A stretch of DNA of 55,682 bases from Prorocentrum cordatum. Lineage: Eukaryota > Sar > Dinophyceae > Prorocentrales > Prorocentraceae. Location: the NCBI GenBank assembly GCA_963575745.1, contig CAUYUJ010006480.1, positions 174,001-229,682 on the forward strand, read 5' to 3'. Below the pieces are notes generated by a model. That model searched no databases. It had not been told where the DNA came from and saw only the letters and a list, made by a program, of their open reading frames with translations. The position numbers were made by a program, and so were the translations under genes. This document shows positions 21,093 to 32,792 of this stretch, one piece after another; position 1 is the first letter of the stretch; each line of letters begins with the position of its first letter.

Positions 21093-21974
21093 AGTGGCAC
21101 GCGTGTGCCCAGGCTCATACAAAAAACTGAAGGGGCGTTTGAACCAGGAGTGAAATGCAACAGCGAAGTCGCACTCGAGCGCAAGTGGGGTTGCCACACC
21201 TTGCGATGTGTGTACCAAGGCCCCCCAGGAAGCCTCAGGAGGCCCGACTTGGATACCAGAAGAGGCTCCAGGAGGCCCCAGGATTGTGAGTGTTCTGTGT
21301 GTGTGTGATGTGTGCTCTGTGTTGTGTGTGCTTTTTGTGCGTTGTAGGTGTTGTGTGTGTTGTGTTATGTTTGTCTAGCGTGTGATGTGTTGGGCGTGAT
21401 TTATGTTTCTGTGTGTGCATGTAGTTCTGAGGCCCCAGGAGGCCCCAGGCGCCCTCAGGAGGCCCCAGGGGACCCCAGGAGGCTTCAGGAGGCCCCAAGA
21501 GGCTCCAGGAGGCCGCAGGAAACCGCAGGAGGCCCCAAGAGGTTTCAGGAGACCCCCAGGAGGCTCCGAGGCAGGGTCTGGGGTACCAGAAGGTTCAGAA
21601 AGCCCCAGGAGGCCCCAGGAGGCCCCAGGAGGCCCCAGGAGGCTCCGAGGCGGGGTCTGGGGTACCAGAGGGTACGTCGGGGCTCGATGTTGGGAAGATG
21701 TTTCAAGCGAAACCGCCATTCTCTGAGAATCGGGGTCAACATTATTGAAATTACCAGGTGTGTTTGAAGGCTTTATGTTAAAATGTTGAAATTCCCATGT
21801 GTTTTTGGACCCTGACGTCACAATCTGCGTGAGGGGTGCCACCGATGTTCTGAATGTCGAGGATGTCCCTAGCGAAACGGCCAGACAAATCGCGGACGCG
21901 GCGCCCCGCGTACGCGCTAATCGCCTCTGAGCTCTACTCCCTCGGAGAGGTGCGTATCAGACTATAGAATATAC
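21093..21974 (-). repeat. CCCCAGGAGG 10-bp array and spacer
   Basis: CCCCAGGAGG-type units fill 21215-21290 and 21425-21665. A TG-rich stretch (21295-21425) separates them. From 21690 to 21974 the sequence is unassigned apart from GATGTTTCAAGCGAAACC at 21698 and GATGTCCCTAGCGAAACGG at 21862, which share the core of other repeats. No gene is seen. Confidence 0.75.
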
Positions 21975-21985
21975 ATTTATATTAT

Positions 21986-22016
<31 letters not shown>

Positions 22017-22023
22017 TCATACA

Positions 22024-22054
<31 letters not shown>

Positions 22055-22062
22055 TTGTACAC
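21975..22062. repeat. TA and CATA microsatellites
   Basis: TATATA with short interruptions is followed by about nine CATA units. Confidence 0.95.
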
Positions 22063-22079
22063 ACATGTACACATATACG

Positions 22080-23105
22080 TGAGTTTCACCACCTAGAGTG
22101 CACAACGTATAATCTCATGTAACATATCGAAATATGACATGCCCCCCCCCCCCCCCCGAGGACGGGATTCTTCGTTCGCCCAGGGGAGGTGCTGCGCATT
22201 CAAGTCTCCGCCCCATCTCTCATTCTGAATTCAAGGTCGCATCATCCCAACCAGACAGGCGTCGACTGACCCTGCTATCTCATTGGAAAAATACACACGC
22301 GCGCGGTCGAATCAAACATCAACGCTCGGCAGAAATCCCTCCGCAACTAAACGGACGCAGCGCGAGCGCGCCCTCGCGCGCGCGCCAGAGTCCGTCAAGA
22401 AACCGCTGGCTTAGCATGGATTGCAAAATCAAAATCGAATGTTCCGAGACCGAAGAAACATAGTTTTGCAAACAGAGCTTATTCGCAACAATCTGCGCTC
22501 TTCTGCGGGATCTTAAAGAAACCGTCGTTGTTTCGACGCGTTCATCAAATGCGACCAAATGGGCCTCTCGCGCGCGCGGGTCGAAATCATCCGAACGCCC
22601 TCGCGCGCGCGCGCCGTGGGCGGGGCCACGACCCCTTTATCAAATGCGCGGACCGCTCGCGCCCGTCGGCCGCGCGCGCGCGCGTCGACATCCAGCCAAA
22701 ACCGCCGTTGCCGACGCGCGGGCGCCATCGTCGTCATCGGCGCGGTCAACATCGGCGCCGTCATTCGCCCTGCCGCCGTTGCTCGCGTTGCTACAATCAT
22801 CGTCACTCGCGTTGCTACAATCATCGTCGCGTCTGCCTGTGTCGACGTCGCCGCGATGCCGCGCCCGCTGGAGTCACCAGCTCGCGCTGAAGTGCCCGCG
22901 CGTCAGCGCGGCCTGCGAGACGCGCCGGGAAGTCCTCGGAGGTCGGCGCCGCTGCGACCGCGTCGGTCGCGCCAGGCGAGCTGGCCGCTCTGCGCGCGAG
23001 CCTGCGCGCGCTAGCGCGGTTTTTTGCAGACCAAGTTGCGGGTGGGGAGGTGGGGCGGTCGCGGGGGCAGTGGAGTTGGCAATTTCATCTTCGGCAGGGC
23101 GAACA
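22080..23105 (+). repeat. Composite repeat copy 7 (A to F)
   Basis: An A remnant is at 22090 (AGAGTGCACAACGTATAATC), a C17 run at 22142-22158, and B follows to 22290. D is at 22310-22620, E at 22690-22850 with a duplicated GTTGCTACAATCATCGTC, and a diverged F at 22880-23095. Confidence 0.8.
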
Positions 23106-24485
23106 GAATCGGATCCACCACCCTCCCGAAACCGGGGGGGTTAACGGCTCACCCTTTCGCATTGCCAGTTTCATAAGATTCTGCCCCATCACCCATTCGA
23201 AACATGAACTCATACCATCCAAGGCAGGCCGGTATCGACGCCCTCCGTCACCCTTTTGCGAAAAAAAACTATGCGCGCGCAGTCGTTTATCGAAAACCAT
23301 ATATGTTCAACATCTTCTGCAACGAATGAAACGAAGTGCACGCGTGCGTTTCGTCGCGCGTGCACGCCGAAATCTGTCGACCTACAAAAAAACAAGGTTT
23401 CGTGAGGATTTAATCGGATGCTCGAAAGCATATAGAAACATATGGTTTGGCAGCACGGGCTTCCAAACAAAAGAACAACTTGGACGCGCGCCCTTGCGAA
23501 TTCTCAAGAAAACCATAGGAACTTAAACAGTATCATAACATGCTACCAAACGAGCTTCGCGCGCGCATGCCTACATCGTTCGAGCGCCCTTGCGCGCGCT
23601 GTCGCAATAATCCATTGCAAACAACGAGACGAAGTGCGCGCGCGCGCGTCGTCGCGAGCGCACGCCGACATCTTTCAAAAAGCTGAAGTGTTGCAAGGAT
23701 GTCAAACACGAGTGCCCCGAGACTACAACAAGTTTCGCAACATCAGCTTAACAGAAAAATCTTGCGCTCGCGTTCTCGCAAATCCTCAAGAAAACCAGTG
23801 GGTTGTTTTTTGTTGTTCAACATGCTCATGGGATTCTGCCAAACGAGCCTCTCGCGCCGCATGCCGAAATCATTCGAACGCCCTTGCGCGCGTGCTGGGG
23901 GGGGGGCACGATCCGCGTCAAAGAATCTCACGCGGGCCACTCGCGCGCATCGGCCGCGCGCGCATGTAGAACTCTTTCCAAAACCTTCATCACTGACGCG
24001 AAGACATCGTCATCGTCGTCGGCGGAATCAGCATCGGCGCATCGGCGCATCGGCGCCGTCACTGGTAGTGCCGTCGTCGCTGTCAAACGTCGCCACCAAC
24101 ATCGTTGATATCATCATCGTGTCTACCGTTGTCGACGTTGCCATGATACCGCGCCCACCCAAGTCGCCGACTCGCACTGAAGTGCCCGCTGGGATGTGCC
24201 CAGAGGTCAGCGCCACCGCGGCCGCGTCGGTCACGCCAGACTAGCTGACCGCTGCGCGCGCGTGCATGCGCGGGCTGGCGCGGCCGCAGAGATGCACAAG
24301 CCAGCGCCAAGCACTCATTGCAATCGCCGCCGCATGGATTTTGCAAACCAAGTTTTCGGTGGGTGTGTGGTATGTTTGCAAGCACATGGACTGTGTCAAC
24401 AACATGGAATGTGTCAACCCGCTTGTACACATCAAGTGCACCACGTAAACTGCACCACATGGATTGCACAAGAGAATGTACTAGA
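23106..24485 (+). repeat. Composite repeat copy 8 (B to A)
   Basis: B is at 23125-23215 (AGATTCTGCCCCATCACCCA) and C at 23270. Two D sub-units occupy 23330-23900, E is at 23970-24140 with a triplicated GCATCGGCG, F at 24165-24360, and A at 24430-24480 (TGCACCACATGGATTGCACA). Confidence 0.8.
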
Positions 24486-25239
24486 AACGCACCGTTTGGG
24501 GTCAACGCTGGCTAACATAAGTGTGTACGTTTTGCTGCCGCTCGTTGTTTTCATATGTTTCTTGTTGCGCTTGCAATGGCTCTCCATGGTTTGTCACAGA
24601 TAGTGCTTCTGCTACATGTGCTTCGATTGCTTTATCATGTTGTTTTGACCCGCAGGGCGGTTTTAAGATGGTCTCCCCGCATGGCGCCCTGTGTACGATC
24701 GGACCTAGGACATAATAACATGTTTCAACAACATGAGACCTCAGCTGTCCAGAACACCCCAAAGCATAAGATCATTCGAGGGCGCCCTCCCCAAGGTGCA
24801 CAAAAGCATCCAATACATACGAAGAACATTGGGGTTCCCTCCCCGAACAGACCTCGATACCTCGGTCAGAACGTACTGCCTGACTTCGTCGCTCCACTTC
24901 GAAAAATCCGCGCCGGACACGAGAGAAGCTGGGGTTGACCAAGCGTGTCAGCTTCCCTGCCTCCAGGTCACAACTTCGCGTGCTCCGCACCCGCGGTCCC
25001 TGGCCGCCGCCCTGGAGAAAGGGCGGCGCTCCGGCCCAGCCCGCGAGGTACGAGGCGTGATTGCCCCCGCGACTGAGATCAGTATCGCCGTCCTATCGAA
25101 CGCCGCGACAGGCGCTGGCGCCGCGCACAAGTGGCGCGGCCAGGGGGCGCCGCCAATACAGAAGGAAAGGAAGAAGACACACATCGACATGCTAGCAAGC
25201 GTGGACCCCAAACTGCGATGCTTTGCAATCTGCGCGGTG
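24486..25239. other. No gene seen; contains one CG-box repeat
   Basis: 24960-25065 contains the dispersed CG-box module (GGCCGCCGCCCTGGAGAAAG, then GGCG). The rest is unassigned. Confidence 0.5.
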
Positions 25240-26010
25240 CAACTTAGGTTGTTACATCAACGTGCTGCAATCTAGGTGGTGCAATCCGAATGGTGCAATC
25301 AATCCATTAATGCGGAGCATAGCAGAGCACGGCAAAGCAATGCAACGCAATCCAACGCAAAGCAGCGCAACGCAATGCAACGTAATGTGAACCAATGCGA
25401 CGCAATGCAATGCAATGCAAAGCGATGCAAATCGGGCGGCGACGAGGCGGCGGGCTGGGACGAGGCGGCGACATGGCGGCCAGAGCGGCCCGCAGGCCCA
25501 GGCGAACGGCGGCGACGGGCGGCGAGGAGGCGGCGACAAGGCGGCCAGAGCGGCTCGCAGGCCCAGTTTCTTAGAAGAGAAATAAGAATCCCTAAGTGCA
25601 AGCACTGCTTGGGGAAACAGCGCTGGCCCCCTTTTGTCCTGGCGCGCGAAGCTCACCAAGGACTGCGCTGGAAGCGCTACCGGGGGGGTTCAACGCCACC
25701 ATGAAAAATCAGCGTGGGACCCCAAAGCCTTGAGTTGATCCCCCAAACAGTGCTTGCACTTAGGGATTCCTATTGCTCTTCTAATGAACTGAGCCTGCGG
25801 GCCGCTCTGGCCGCCACGTCGCCGCCGTCGCCGCCTCGTACGCATCGCTTTGCAGTGCACTGCTTCGTATTGCTTTGCATTGCGCTGTTTTGCTTTGCTT
25901 TGCGTTGATTTGCTTCGCTTTGCGTTGCATTGCTGTGCCCCACGCAGATTGCACCACTTGCTTTTTGATTGCACCACCCAGATTGCACCGCACAGACTGC
26001 TAGAAATCAC
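25240..26010. repeat. Large fold-back element (~350-bp and ~250-bp arms)
   Basis: The left arm (about 25262-25615) and right arm (about 25745-26000) are inverted copies in register. Outermost are GGTGCAATC-type units, then GCAATGCAACGCAA repeats, GGCGGCGACGAGGCGGCG, GCGGCCAGAGCGGCCCGCAG, and innermost TCCCTAAGTGCAAGCACTG. The loop is ~130 bp. Arms differ in repeat number, so pairing is strong but interrupted. No recognised protein is encoded. Confidence 0.8.
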
Positions 26011-26760
26011 TGTTTGGGGCCCACGCTGGCTGACATCCAAGAAATCCGCGCGGGCCTACGACATCCTTTCTGTAGCTTGTTTCCTCGGCCTTCGCTTCGA
26101 AGATTCGGGTAGGTTCTTAAAAGAGACCAGCACTCCTGAAAGGCTTCTGAGAAGGCTCCCCTGAAGGCGGGAGGGCTCCTGAGGGGCTGGGAGCCTTCTC
26201 AGTCACAACACCGCCCCACTCGACCCTAGGCTGGTTCCTGTCGTATCGACGCGGACGCTGGTTTCCTGACACCGCACAGACCGTCCAGTCTTGCTGTCCG
26301 AGAGCTCGGACCGCTCAGGCTCGGCCTGGCTCAGGCAACTGGCGGCCTTCAGTCTTGAGCGCCCGTGCAGGCGTCGCTGCCGCATCGACGCGGCGCGAAC
26401 CTGCCGTACCCTCTCGTGGCAGGACTGGTCAACACCGAAACGGGAAATCGAACCGAATCGACGCGTGCGCCGTGTCGGGCTGCATCGGCACGGAGCCGAA
26501 ATCGAATCGGATCGGCTGCGCCGCCAGGATGCACAGCAACCTCGCGCAGACAGTGGGCCGCATCGGACCGTGGGAATGCTTTTCCGGACCAGGCCCACCA
26601 GAATCGGTATCGAACTGAAGCGACCGGATCGAAGTGGGCCCAGCTCGTGCGCGCCGCCAGCAGCGGCAAGGCGATCCGCGTGCTCTGCCGGCCCGCGATC
26701 GGCGGGCGCAGAGGGGGGAGGCGCCCCCCGCTCCTGCGGCGACGGCGACGCCTCGCTCGT
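26011..26760. other. No gene; dispersed block shared with 45295-45465
   Basis: 26240-26415 shares its order with 45295-45465: GACGCTGGTTTCCTGACAC, then a GGCGGCCTTCAGTCTTGA stretch, GAGCGCC, and CGCATCGACGCGGCGCGAAC. No domain is seen. Confidence 0.5.
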
Positions 26761-27156
26761 GGTCGTGGCGGCGGTCGTGACCGTGGTGGTGGTGGTCGTG
26801 GCGGTGGTCGTCGTCGTGATGTTGCGAAGAGCAAGAAGCGGCGCAGACATGAACTTTCGGAGGTCCCCGCGGCTTCTGTGGGTCGATGCTGGACATCCCC
26901 TCTGGTGGAGCCTCCAACGCCCCCCCCTGGCACGCGTCGCGCGAGAGAGGAGGGGGGTCCGCTTCCGACCCAAGAAATTCGCGCGGACCTCAAAAGTTTA
27001 TGTTCACGCAGATGTTTGTTCTTCTAGATAGTCGTTGTGGTCCTGGTAGTTGTCGTGACAGTCGTGGTGGTCGTGACAGTCGTGGTGGTGACAGTCGTGG
27101 TCGTGACTGTCGTGGTCGTGACTGTCGTGGTCGTGACTGTCGTGGTCGTGGATTGC
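26761..27156 (+). repeat. GTCGTGGTCGTGACT 15-bp tandem and relatives
   Basis: GTGGTCGTGGCGGCGGTCGTG units lie at 26761-26825. Perfect and near-perfect 15-bp units lie at 27035-27153. Between them is a CCAAGAAATTCGCGCGGACC block shared with 27700 and 37080. Confidence 0.85.
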
Positions 27157-27537
27157 GTGATTGGTGCGATAAGCTTGATCTTCCAGGCGACCTTGCAGAA
27201 AGACTTCAGCCCTTTGGGCAACTCATCGGCCGCGCTAGGGTTGCCGCACTCGCTGGGCGCGCGTTCCAGAAATCGGGAGCAAATATTCATGCCGGTTTGC
27301 TCTTTCTTGCAGCGGAGGCCCAAGAAGAGCAGGCACTCCCTGTGGTTCCAGATGTCCGGCCGCGACCAGCACAGCTGCGCCCGCATCTTGTTGATCGGTG
27401 TCATCATCGGTTTCTGCTTCTGCTCCTCCGTCGTGCCGCCGAAGCTACCCTGCTCCTCGACGGCCTTCTTGATTTGGGTGATCGGATCGTTTGACGACTT
27501 GATTGCTTCGAGCTCATTGTGCTCGGCCTCTTAGAAG
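27157..27537 (-). CDS. Exon-like open frame, product unknown
   Basis: On the minus strand a pyrimidine-rich TTTGTCTTCTAAG, a plausible 3' splice site, is followed by about 125 codons with ordinary amino-acid composition. It starts EAEHNELEAIKSSND and includes KAVEEQGSFGGTTEEQ, MRAQLCWSRPDIWNHREC, LLFLGLRC and LKSFCKVAWKIKLIAPITQ. There is an in-frame TAA immediately upstream of the proposed junction. The frame then runs into the 15-bp repeat as Thr/Val codons. I do not recognise the family. It could be a true internal exon or a fragment of an unknown repeat. The other five frames here lack this quality. Confidence 0.35.
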
Positions 27538-27539
27538 AC

Positions 27540-28838
27540 AAATAAATGGCATAAACATGATCTGTCGGAGGTATGCGCGTATTCCGTAAGTCGGCACTGG
27601 ACCCCACTACAGCACGCCTTCCTCGGCGCGCGTAGCGTGCTGCGGGCGGCGCCAGAGGTGCCGCCAGGGGGGGCGGGGAGGGGGGTCCAGCGCAGACCCA
27701 AGAAATCCTAGCAGAGCTCCGAAAACTCGTTCATGCGATACGAGTGCTACACATCGCCTTCCCGACCTCTCCAAGGGGCACGGTCTGGCCAGGATTGCGA
27801 AGCGCCTCCAGCCGTGGTGATGAGAAGCCCCCCTGAGGTCCAACAAGCTCCCAAACGCCGAACAACCTGGATCCTCGAACCTCGATCCTTGAAAAGGTAC
27901 GCGAGCGTATGGCGTTTTTTGTTGTCCGAGCCTCGAGCGCATCCATTGCTGGAGCGCCACTACTCAGACCTCTCCTGGGTGCGCTCTGACCAGAGCTCAC
28001 AAGCCGAATCCAGCCGTGGCGACAAAGGCCCCCCTGGGAGGCCCAGAAGGGAGGGAGAACGAGGGAACGACATCAGCATCAGCTTGCCCACCAGCACCCC
28101 TACATCCGCTCAAGATCGGTTCTCGGACTTTCCTCCCGCATCGATCCTGGACGGTCCTGCGCTCCGAAACAAGCCGCCAGACACTGAAACTACAATGAAA
28201 AAACATCTCAGTCCTGGAGCAATCTCTTCACAGAGCCGGGCATAAGACGAAGCCAGGACGAGAATCAAATCGAGTGAGGATAAATCGAGAATCTCTCAGA
28301 TCCGGCGTCTCTGGAGGATGTCTCGGGCGCCGCGGCCTTCTCAGAGCGTTCCGGAACGCTCTGGAACGGATTTATCTTCGTCCTAGCCCCGTCCGAGAAC
28401 TCCCATCCCCAGCCGTTCCTGACGGTCCCGGGGCTGGGAGAATCGGCCCATGGAGGCCGACTGGAAGGCCGGCCGTCGCGATCTTGCTGCTCTCGCGACG
28501 CCCCGGCTTGAGGGTCTCTTTCCCCACCTGGAGGCCTCCAGCGCATCGATCGCCTTGCTCACCCGCGCGTTTCCTGCGTGCTGGTGCACCGCGCCCTGCC
28601 GCAGGCGGGAGCTGCGGACGGGGCTCGCGAGCAGGGCTGACACCTTAAAAGCGTGGGCGATCGAACTGTGGTCGATCGGAACAGGAAAATGCCCAAATCG
28701 ATGCCGTTACCCTTCCCTCGTTTTCGCCTTCTAGGGCCTCCTAGGAGGCCGTCGTCGCCACCGCTGGATTCGCCTCCGAATCCTGGTCCCCGGGAGAGGT
28801 CCCGGGAGCAGCGGTATTGGTACCTTTTGGTTTCTCCA
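27540..28838. other. No gene seen
   Basis: Dispersed short blocks only: CCAAGAAATCCTAGCAGAGC (27700) and a CAGCCGTGGTGATGAGAAGC block (27810) that recurs as CAGCCGTGGCGACAAAGGCC (28010) and inverted near 43965. Confidence 0.5.
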
Positions 28839-28839
28839 G

Positions 28840-28985
28840 TTGAGGTCGCTTAACTTCGAGCAGCGCGCCCCGCGATGCGCGGCCATCTTTGCGCCCCCGC
28901 GCCGCCGCCCTGGAGAAGGGCGCCCCTCTAGTCCGAGCCGCGGCGCGCGAAGCGCCGTTGTCTTCACGCCGCCCCTGGGGGCGAC
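28840..28985. repeat. CG-box dispersed repeat
   Basis: This block contains CGCGCCCCGCGATGCGCGG, GCCGCCCTGGAGAAGGGC and CGCCCCTGGGGGCGACCCAG. Related copies lie at 24960-25065, 38460-38600 and 44040-44195. The inner parts are palindromic. Confidence 0.7.
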
Positions 28986-29200
28986 CCCAGGAGGAGGAGG
29001 AGGAGGAGGAGGAGGAGGAGGAGGAGGAGGAGAAGGAGGAGGAGGAGGAGGAGGGGGAGGAGGAGGAGGAGGAGGAGGAGGGGAGAGGAGGGGGAGGGAG
29101 GAGGAGGGGAGGAGGAGGAGGAGGAGGAGGAGGAGGAGGAGGAGGAGGAGGAGGAGGAGGAGGAGGAGGAGGAGGAGGAGGAGGAGGAGGAGGAGGAGCT
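28986..29200. repeat. GGA microsatellite
   Basis: About 215 bp of GGA with few interruptions, starting directly at the end of the CG box. Confidence 0.97.
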
Positions 29201-29383
29201 ACTGCTCGCACCTGCGGGCGCCCAGCCCCTTTTGGGTCCAGGCGGCAGCGCTAAAAGTCGTGGCGGCCGGTTCTGCCGGTGGCCCCGGCGAGGAGGCGGC
29301 CCCGGGGCAGGGGTCGAGGGCTTCTGAGGGCCCAAGCCACGGGAGGAGTGGATGGCCAATACAAGCCCATGGGATGCACAGAG
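29201..29383. other. No gene seen
   Basis: GC-rich spacer without recognised features. Confidence 0.5.
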
Positions 29384-29573
29384 ACATACTAATACTATGT
29401 GTCCGCCTTGGAGGCGCGCGTCCGACCCGAACATATAGTATACCCATCTTGTAGTATATCGTTTCTCGAGCGGTGTGGCCAGAAAGCGCCCGCCACGACG
29501 CATATACTATAAGATTTCTCGGTTCGCGCGTCGCCCCTGGGGGGGCGACGAACACATAGTATAAGTATGTTGG
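29384..29573. repeat. Fold-back element with nested TATAGTATA arms
   Basis: The ends CATACTAATACTATGTGTCC and the inverse of ACACATAGTATAAGTATG form ~24-bp arms with few mismatches. Inside, ACATATAGTATAC and GCATATACTATAAG form a second pair. No target duplication is obvious. Confidence 0.65.
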
Positions 29574-30459
29574 GGGGCGCCCACCCCGCCGAGAGATCCT
29601 GAGTGCCATGTGCCACAGGCCGCGCCGCACGCTGCGCCACAGAACCCCGCATGCCAGATCGTCTCTATATTGCCTCAAATCGGATCCGCAAACGGACGGA
29701 GGAGGAGAGAGACGACCAGAAACGGGAAACGAACATCGGGAACCAGAACACATAAGCAGCAATGAGGGAAGCCAAAATGGAAAACGGATAACAACAATGA
29801 CAAGATATTGCACAAGGCCGCGAAAATGGAAAGCGGGCATACAAGCTAAAAAGCGATAGCATAAACTGGAAATTGCCTCTGGGCTTCCTTCTGAGCCCGT
29901 TCGGTGTCTGAGCCCGTTCGGTCGCCGAACCCCTGGGCTTAGTGCCCACAAAATGCTAGGAACTGAACCCACCCGCCGAACGGGCTCGATCTCAAGCACG
30001 TTCGGCGGCTGAACAAGCTCAAGCGCCGAACATTGAGGTAGAAACGGAAACCAGAAACCAAACGGAAGCAGAAAACGGACACGAACACAACGAATATCGA
30101 AACACACATTGCACAACTGAAGCGGACAACGTGCGCAACCAACACAGAAACAACGACAACCAAACAACAGAAACCAAACAGCGGAATCCCAGTCACGCGA
30201 CAACGACCCAAAACACTTAAACAAAGCACAGGAAAACGTAAGCCCGAAAACATCAGACGTGACAGAGCAATGAGGCCAAGAGGACGGGCCGGAAAATAAG
30301 ACAACGTCAGAGGAATATGAAAGGCGGGATGAGAATCACGACGACGACGAGGGATAGGGCATGGCCGCGAATGGTCGAATGAGATCTTTCTCCCTCTTCC
30401 AAAGCACCTCTTCCCTTCGGGGAGGGTGCCCTCCGCCTCCTCTCCCTTGTTGGGGGGGC
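29574..30459. other. No gene; cluster of CCGAACGGGCTC motifs
   Basis: 29880-30025 holds about six copies of GAGCCCGTTCGG or its inverse CCGAACGGGCTC, able to form hairpins. 30030-30350 is an A/C-rich degenerate sequence. No gene is seen. Confidence 0.5.
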
Positions 30460-30984
30460 CGCAAGCGGTCAGGGCGCCCAAGATTATCCAATATGGCTCC
30501 AAGAGGGCCTCCGATGCTCCAAGATGGCTTCCAGGATGGTTCAAGATAGCCGAATATGGCTCCTTGAAACAGCTTCCGTTGCATCTTAAAGACCCCCCAA
30601 GAGGCCAAATTCCTTCAACAACCTGCGGAACTCAACGATTTGTGCCTTCTCGCCTTTTCGCTTTCGATGCGCTTTTGAGGCCTCAAGATTGCCCCAAGAT
30701 GGCCCAGAGCCCCGCGAGGGGCCCAAGAGACCCCCCAGACGGCCCCAAGAGCGCCCAATAGCGCTCCAAGAGGGCCCCAAGAGGCGATTTTGAAGGCCCC
30801 AGAGGGGGGAGGCAAATCGAGGACCTCCCTCTTTTGATCGATGACCTTCAAGATGGCCCCAGGAAGCGTTCCAGGTCCCACAAGAGGGCCCCAAGAGAGC
30901 CGCAGGAGGGCCCCAAGAGGGTCCCAAGACGGCCCCAAGAGCGCCCAAGAGCGCCCCAAGAGCGTCCCACGAGGGCCCACGAGG
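30460..30984 (-). repeat. CCCCAAGAGGGC-type array
   Basis: Reverse-orientation version of the GGGCCGTCTTGG array: CCCCAAGAGGGCCCCAAGAG, GCGCCCAAGAGCGCCCC. Open frames are artefacts. Confidence 0.75.
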
Positions 30985-31322
30985 CGGTTTACCTCCTCCT
31001 CCTGCTCCTCCTCCTGCTCCTCCTCCTGCTCCTCCTCCTGCTCCTCCTCCTGCTCCTCCTCCTCCCTCCTCCTCGCCTCCTCCTCCCTCCTCCTCCTTTC
31101 CTCCTCCTCCTCCTCCTCCTCCCTCCTCCCTCCTCCTCCTCCTCCTCCCCTCCTCCTCCTCCTCCCTCCTCCTCCTCTCCTCCTCCTCCTCCTCTCTCCT
31201 CCTCTCCTTCCTCCTCCTCCTCCTCCTCCTCCTGTTCTCCTTCTCTTCCTCCTCCTCCTCCTCCTGCTCCTCCTCGTCCTCCTCCTCCTCCTCCTCCTCC
31301 TCCTCCTCCTCCCCTCGCCCTC
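30985..31322. repeat. TCC microsatellite with CTCCTGCTCCTCC start
   Basis: About 340 bp. The first part alternates CTCCTCCTGCTC (12-bp higher-order unit), the rest is mostly CTC. Confidence 0.95.
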
Positions 31323-32305
31323 CCGCGGGCCCGAGGGATGGCCCAAAGAGGCCCTCCAAGGCCCCCACTTGCTTCCAGAGATCTCTCTGTTCATCTGGGT
31401 TGCCCGTCAGATCTCATGGGCAGGCTTTCTGCATGGGCTGATGGGGATGCACGAAGCGTAAATCATCCGAACACTGCCACGTCCGTAGGCCCCCGAAAAG
31501 GCCCCAGCTCCCAACAACCACGATCATCGACCCCTCGATGCCCGGCTGTCTTCCGAGGCGGGCACCCCGAATAAGATCGGTGCCAGCGCCGTCGGTCACC
31601 ACAGGTGGAGGTCTCCGGAGGTCTGCGAGGGTCCGTGGAAGCCTCTGGAGGCAAAGCACACCCACAGAGCAGAAGACAAAACCGCCCCAAATTCTGGATC
31701 CTGAATGTGGCGGCGCGCACAGGGGGGTAGGGGGAGAGGGGAAGGCTTCTCAGAAGGAGGTTGCTTCTTAGAAGGCGCCGGCCCTACATCTACAGACCAA
31801 GCCCGTGCCTCCTAAGAAGCAGGGGTGCTTCTAAGAATCGGTCCCCCCTCCCCCTGCCCCCCTCCGCGCGTGGCTGACACTTGTTCGGTGCTTGGCTGTC
31901 GCCCGAGGCGGACGCCGCGAGGTATGAGGTCTATGCCGCCGCCGTGCTGCTCCTGCAGGCCTGCGATCCCCTGGGCCCCTCCTTGGGACCCAGCCCGGCC
32001 AGCTCTTCGAGCTGCGTCCGGCCGTGGCCACGCGGGCCACCACAAGGTGGGGGGTCTCCGGCAGGGCCTCCGGGAGGTCCGCGGGAGCCTCCGAGGCCTC
32101 GGGGCTCGACGCCTCGGTGCTCGCGGCTGTCTTCTGGGGCCGGCGCCACGACCAAGATGGGTGCCAGCGCCATGGTCCTACGCTGCGTTGGCCACCATTT
32201 GGTGGTGCGGATAATGTGATATGTTCGCGTTGCTTCCGAGCCACACAAAGTGGGCGGCAGGCGGGCGAGGGGCGCCGCGCGAGTAAGGAGAGACGCGGGG
32301 GGGGT
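31323..32305. other. No gene; two related GC-rich blocks
   Basis: 31540-31660 and 31890-32170 share GGCTGTC(T/G)(T/C)CCGAGGCGG, GGTCTCCGG and GTGCCAGCGCC, so a block is duplicated and diverged. No domain is seen. Confidence 0.5.
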
Positions 32306-32327
32306 GGCATCCTCCTCCTCCTCCTCC

Positions 32328-32360
<33 letters not shown>

Positions 32361-32476
32361 GCATCATCATTATCAGCATTATCCTCACTCGTGCCCTCCT
32401 CCTCCTCCTCCTCCTCCTCCTCCGCATCTCCTCCTCCTCCTCCTCCTCCTCCTCCTCCTCCTCCTCCTCCTCCTCC

Positions 32477-32570
<94 letters not shown>

Positions 32571-32792
32571 ATCATCATCATATCCTCACTCGTGCCCTCT
32601 CCTTCTCCTCCTCCTCCTCCTCCTCCTCCTCCTCCTCCTCTCGCCCTCTTCCTACTCCTCGCTCTCGTCACCCTGCTCATTCCTTCTCCTCCTGTTTATC
32701 CTGCCATCCTCTTCGCTCCTCCCTCCTCCTTCTGCTCCTCCTCCTCCTCCTCCTCCTCCTCCTCCTCCTCCTCCTCCTCCTCCTCCCCTTCC
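32306..32792. repeat. CTC and ATC microsatellites, alternating blocks
   Basis: Blocks of CTC and ATC alternate, with a repeated phrase CTCACTCGTGCCCTC at about 32386 and 32586. A pure ATC run of ~95 bp lies at 32478-32570. His/Met/Ser homopolymer frames are artefacts. Confidence 0.95.
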
